In this document: one piece after another, positions 5,913 to 6,166 of the stretch
Position numbering within the stretch: position 1 is the stretch's first letter
Layout of the letters: every line of letters begins with the position of its first letter
Assembly (NCBI GenBank): GCA_905214995.1
Contig: CAJMOT010000122.1
Location: 1 to 6,166 of the forward strand
Direction of reading: 5' to 3'
Origin: an uncultured bacterium
GTDB taxonomy: Bacteria > Verrucomicrobiota > Verrucomicrobiia > Opitutales > Intestinicryptomonadaceae
DNA length: 6,166 nt
The notes under the pieces: model-generated
What the model was told of the DNA's origin: nothing
The model's database searches: none
What the model saw: only the letters and a program-made list of their open reading frames with translations
Position numbers and translations under genes: made by a program

Positions 5913-6166
5913 GGTGGTCACGGTCAGTACGGTCATTGTATCGTGGAGTTCACTCCCCTGGAGCCCGGCGCGGGTTATGTCTTCGAGACCGCCACCGTTG
6001 GTGGTTCTATCCCGAAGGAATTCATCGAGCCTATTAACCAGGGTATTCAGGAAGCCGCGAAGAACGGTATCCTGGGCGGTTATGAGGTCATGGACTTCAA
6101 GGCGCGCGTCATCGACGGTTCTTACCACGATGTTGACTCCTCTGCGCAGGCTTACGAAATCGCCGG
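5913..6166 (+). CDS. fusA: Elongation factor G, internal fragment of domain IV (both ends missing)
   Basis: The plus strand encodes 84 uninterrupted residues that match EF-G domain IV. They begin Gly-Gly-His-Gly-Gln-Tyr-Gly-His, followed by Pro-Leu-Glu-Pro-Gly, Val-Gly-Gly-Ser-Ile-Pro-Lys-Glu-Phe-Ile, Gly-Ile-Gln-Glu, and Gly-Ser-Tyr-His-Asp-Val-Asp-Ser-Ser near the end. EF-G is the GTPase that moves tRNA and mRNA through the ribosome, and domain IV reaches into the decoding site. There is no start codon: left of 5913 the frame loses all EF-G resemblance and becomes the antisense of grpE. The right end runs off the window. Codon choice is distinctive (11 of 13 Gly are GGT, no ATA among 8 Ile, all 3 Lys AAG). 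This suggests a highly expressed gene, another genome, or both. A tetracycline-resistance ribosomal protection protein is a less likely alternative. Confidence 0.88.

Noticed and set aside
5913..6128. Extension of GrpE to a 248-residue protein starting at 6128
   Set aside because: The extra N-terminal residues are the antisense of an EF-G gene whose plus-strand reading matches the family over 84 residues. The extension has no GrpE character.

Overview
The window looks like a piece of a GC-rich bacterial chromosome, or a metagenomic contig. Gene density is high, and the coding style combines G/C-ending codons with frequent AUA and AGG. The family mix (a QueH-type queuosine enzyme, a CBS/DRTGG family II pyrophosphatase, a secreted SGNH hydrolase, a grpE-dnaJ pair without dnaK between them) fits an anaerobic or gut bacterium, perhaps of the Verrucomicrobiota/PVC group. 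That placement is an impression and cannot be proven from the window.

Layout. Positions 2-205 (+) are the C-terminal end of queH, followed by ppaC, a CBS-domain manganese-dependent inorganic pyrophosphatase (250-1905, +). A 282-base gap leads to a tRNA-Val(GAC) with encoded CCA (2188-2264), which has a plausible promoter upstream and a clear intrinsic terminator downstream. Next comes about 460 bases of AT-rich DNA without a credible gene but with several inverted repeats. Its right end carries a candidate promoter for a secreted SGNH/GDSL hydrolase (2765-4112, +). That gene is split by a one-base frameshift in an A6 run, so the N-terminal catalytic part and the C-terminal part lie in different frames. 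A GC palindrome and a strong intrinsic terminator (for the minus strand) separate it from the convergent chaperone pair: grpE (5912 down to 5382) and dnaJ (5378 down to 4233), 3 bases apart and evidently one operon.

Right edge. From about 5913 to the end, the plus strand encodes an uninterrupted 84-residue piece of elongation factor G domain IV. It lies head-on against grpE, with a different codon style, and reaches neither a start nor a stop. It cuts into the acidic N-terminus of GrpE. A chimeric assembly join or a recent rearrangement is the best explanation, and the apparent longer GrpE reading frame is an artefact of it.

Functionally, most of the window is housekeeping: tRNA modification, pyrophosphate removal under nucleotide control, a valine tRNA, Hsp70 co-chaperones and a translation factor fragment. 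The one accessory-type gene is the exported hydrolase. I found no convincing new defence, mobile or biosynthetic system. The items most worth checking are the grpE/fusA junction and the frameshift with a strong internal ribosome binding site.
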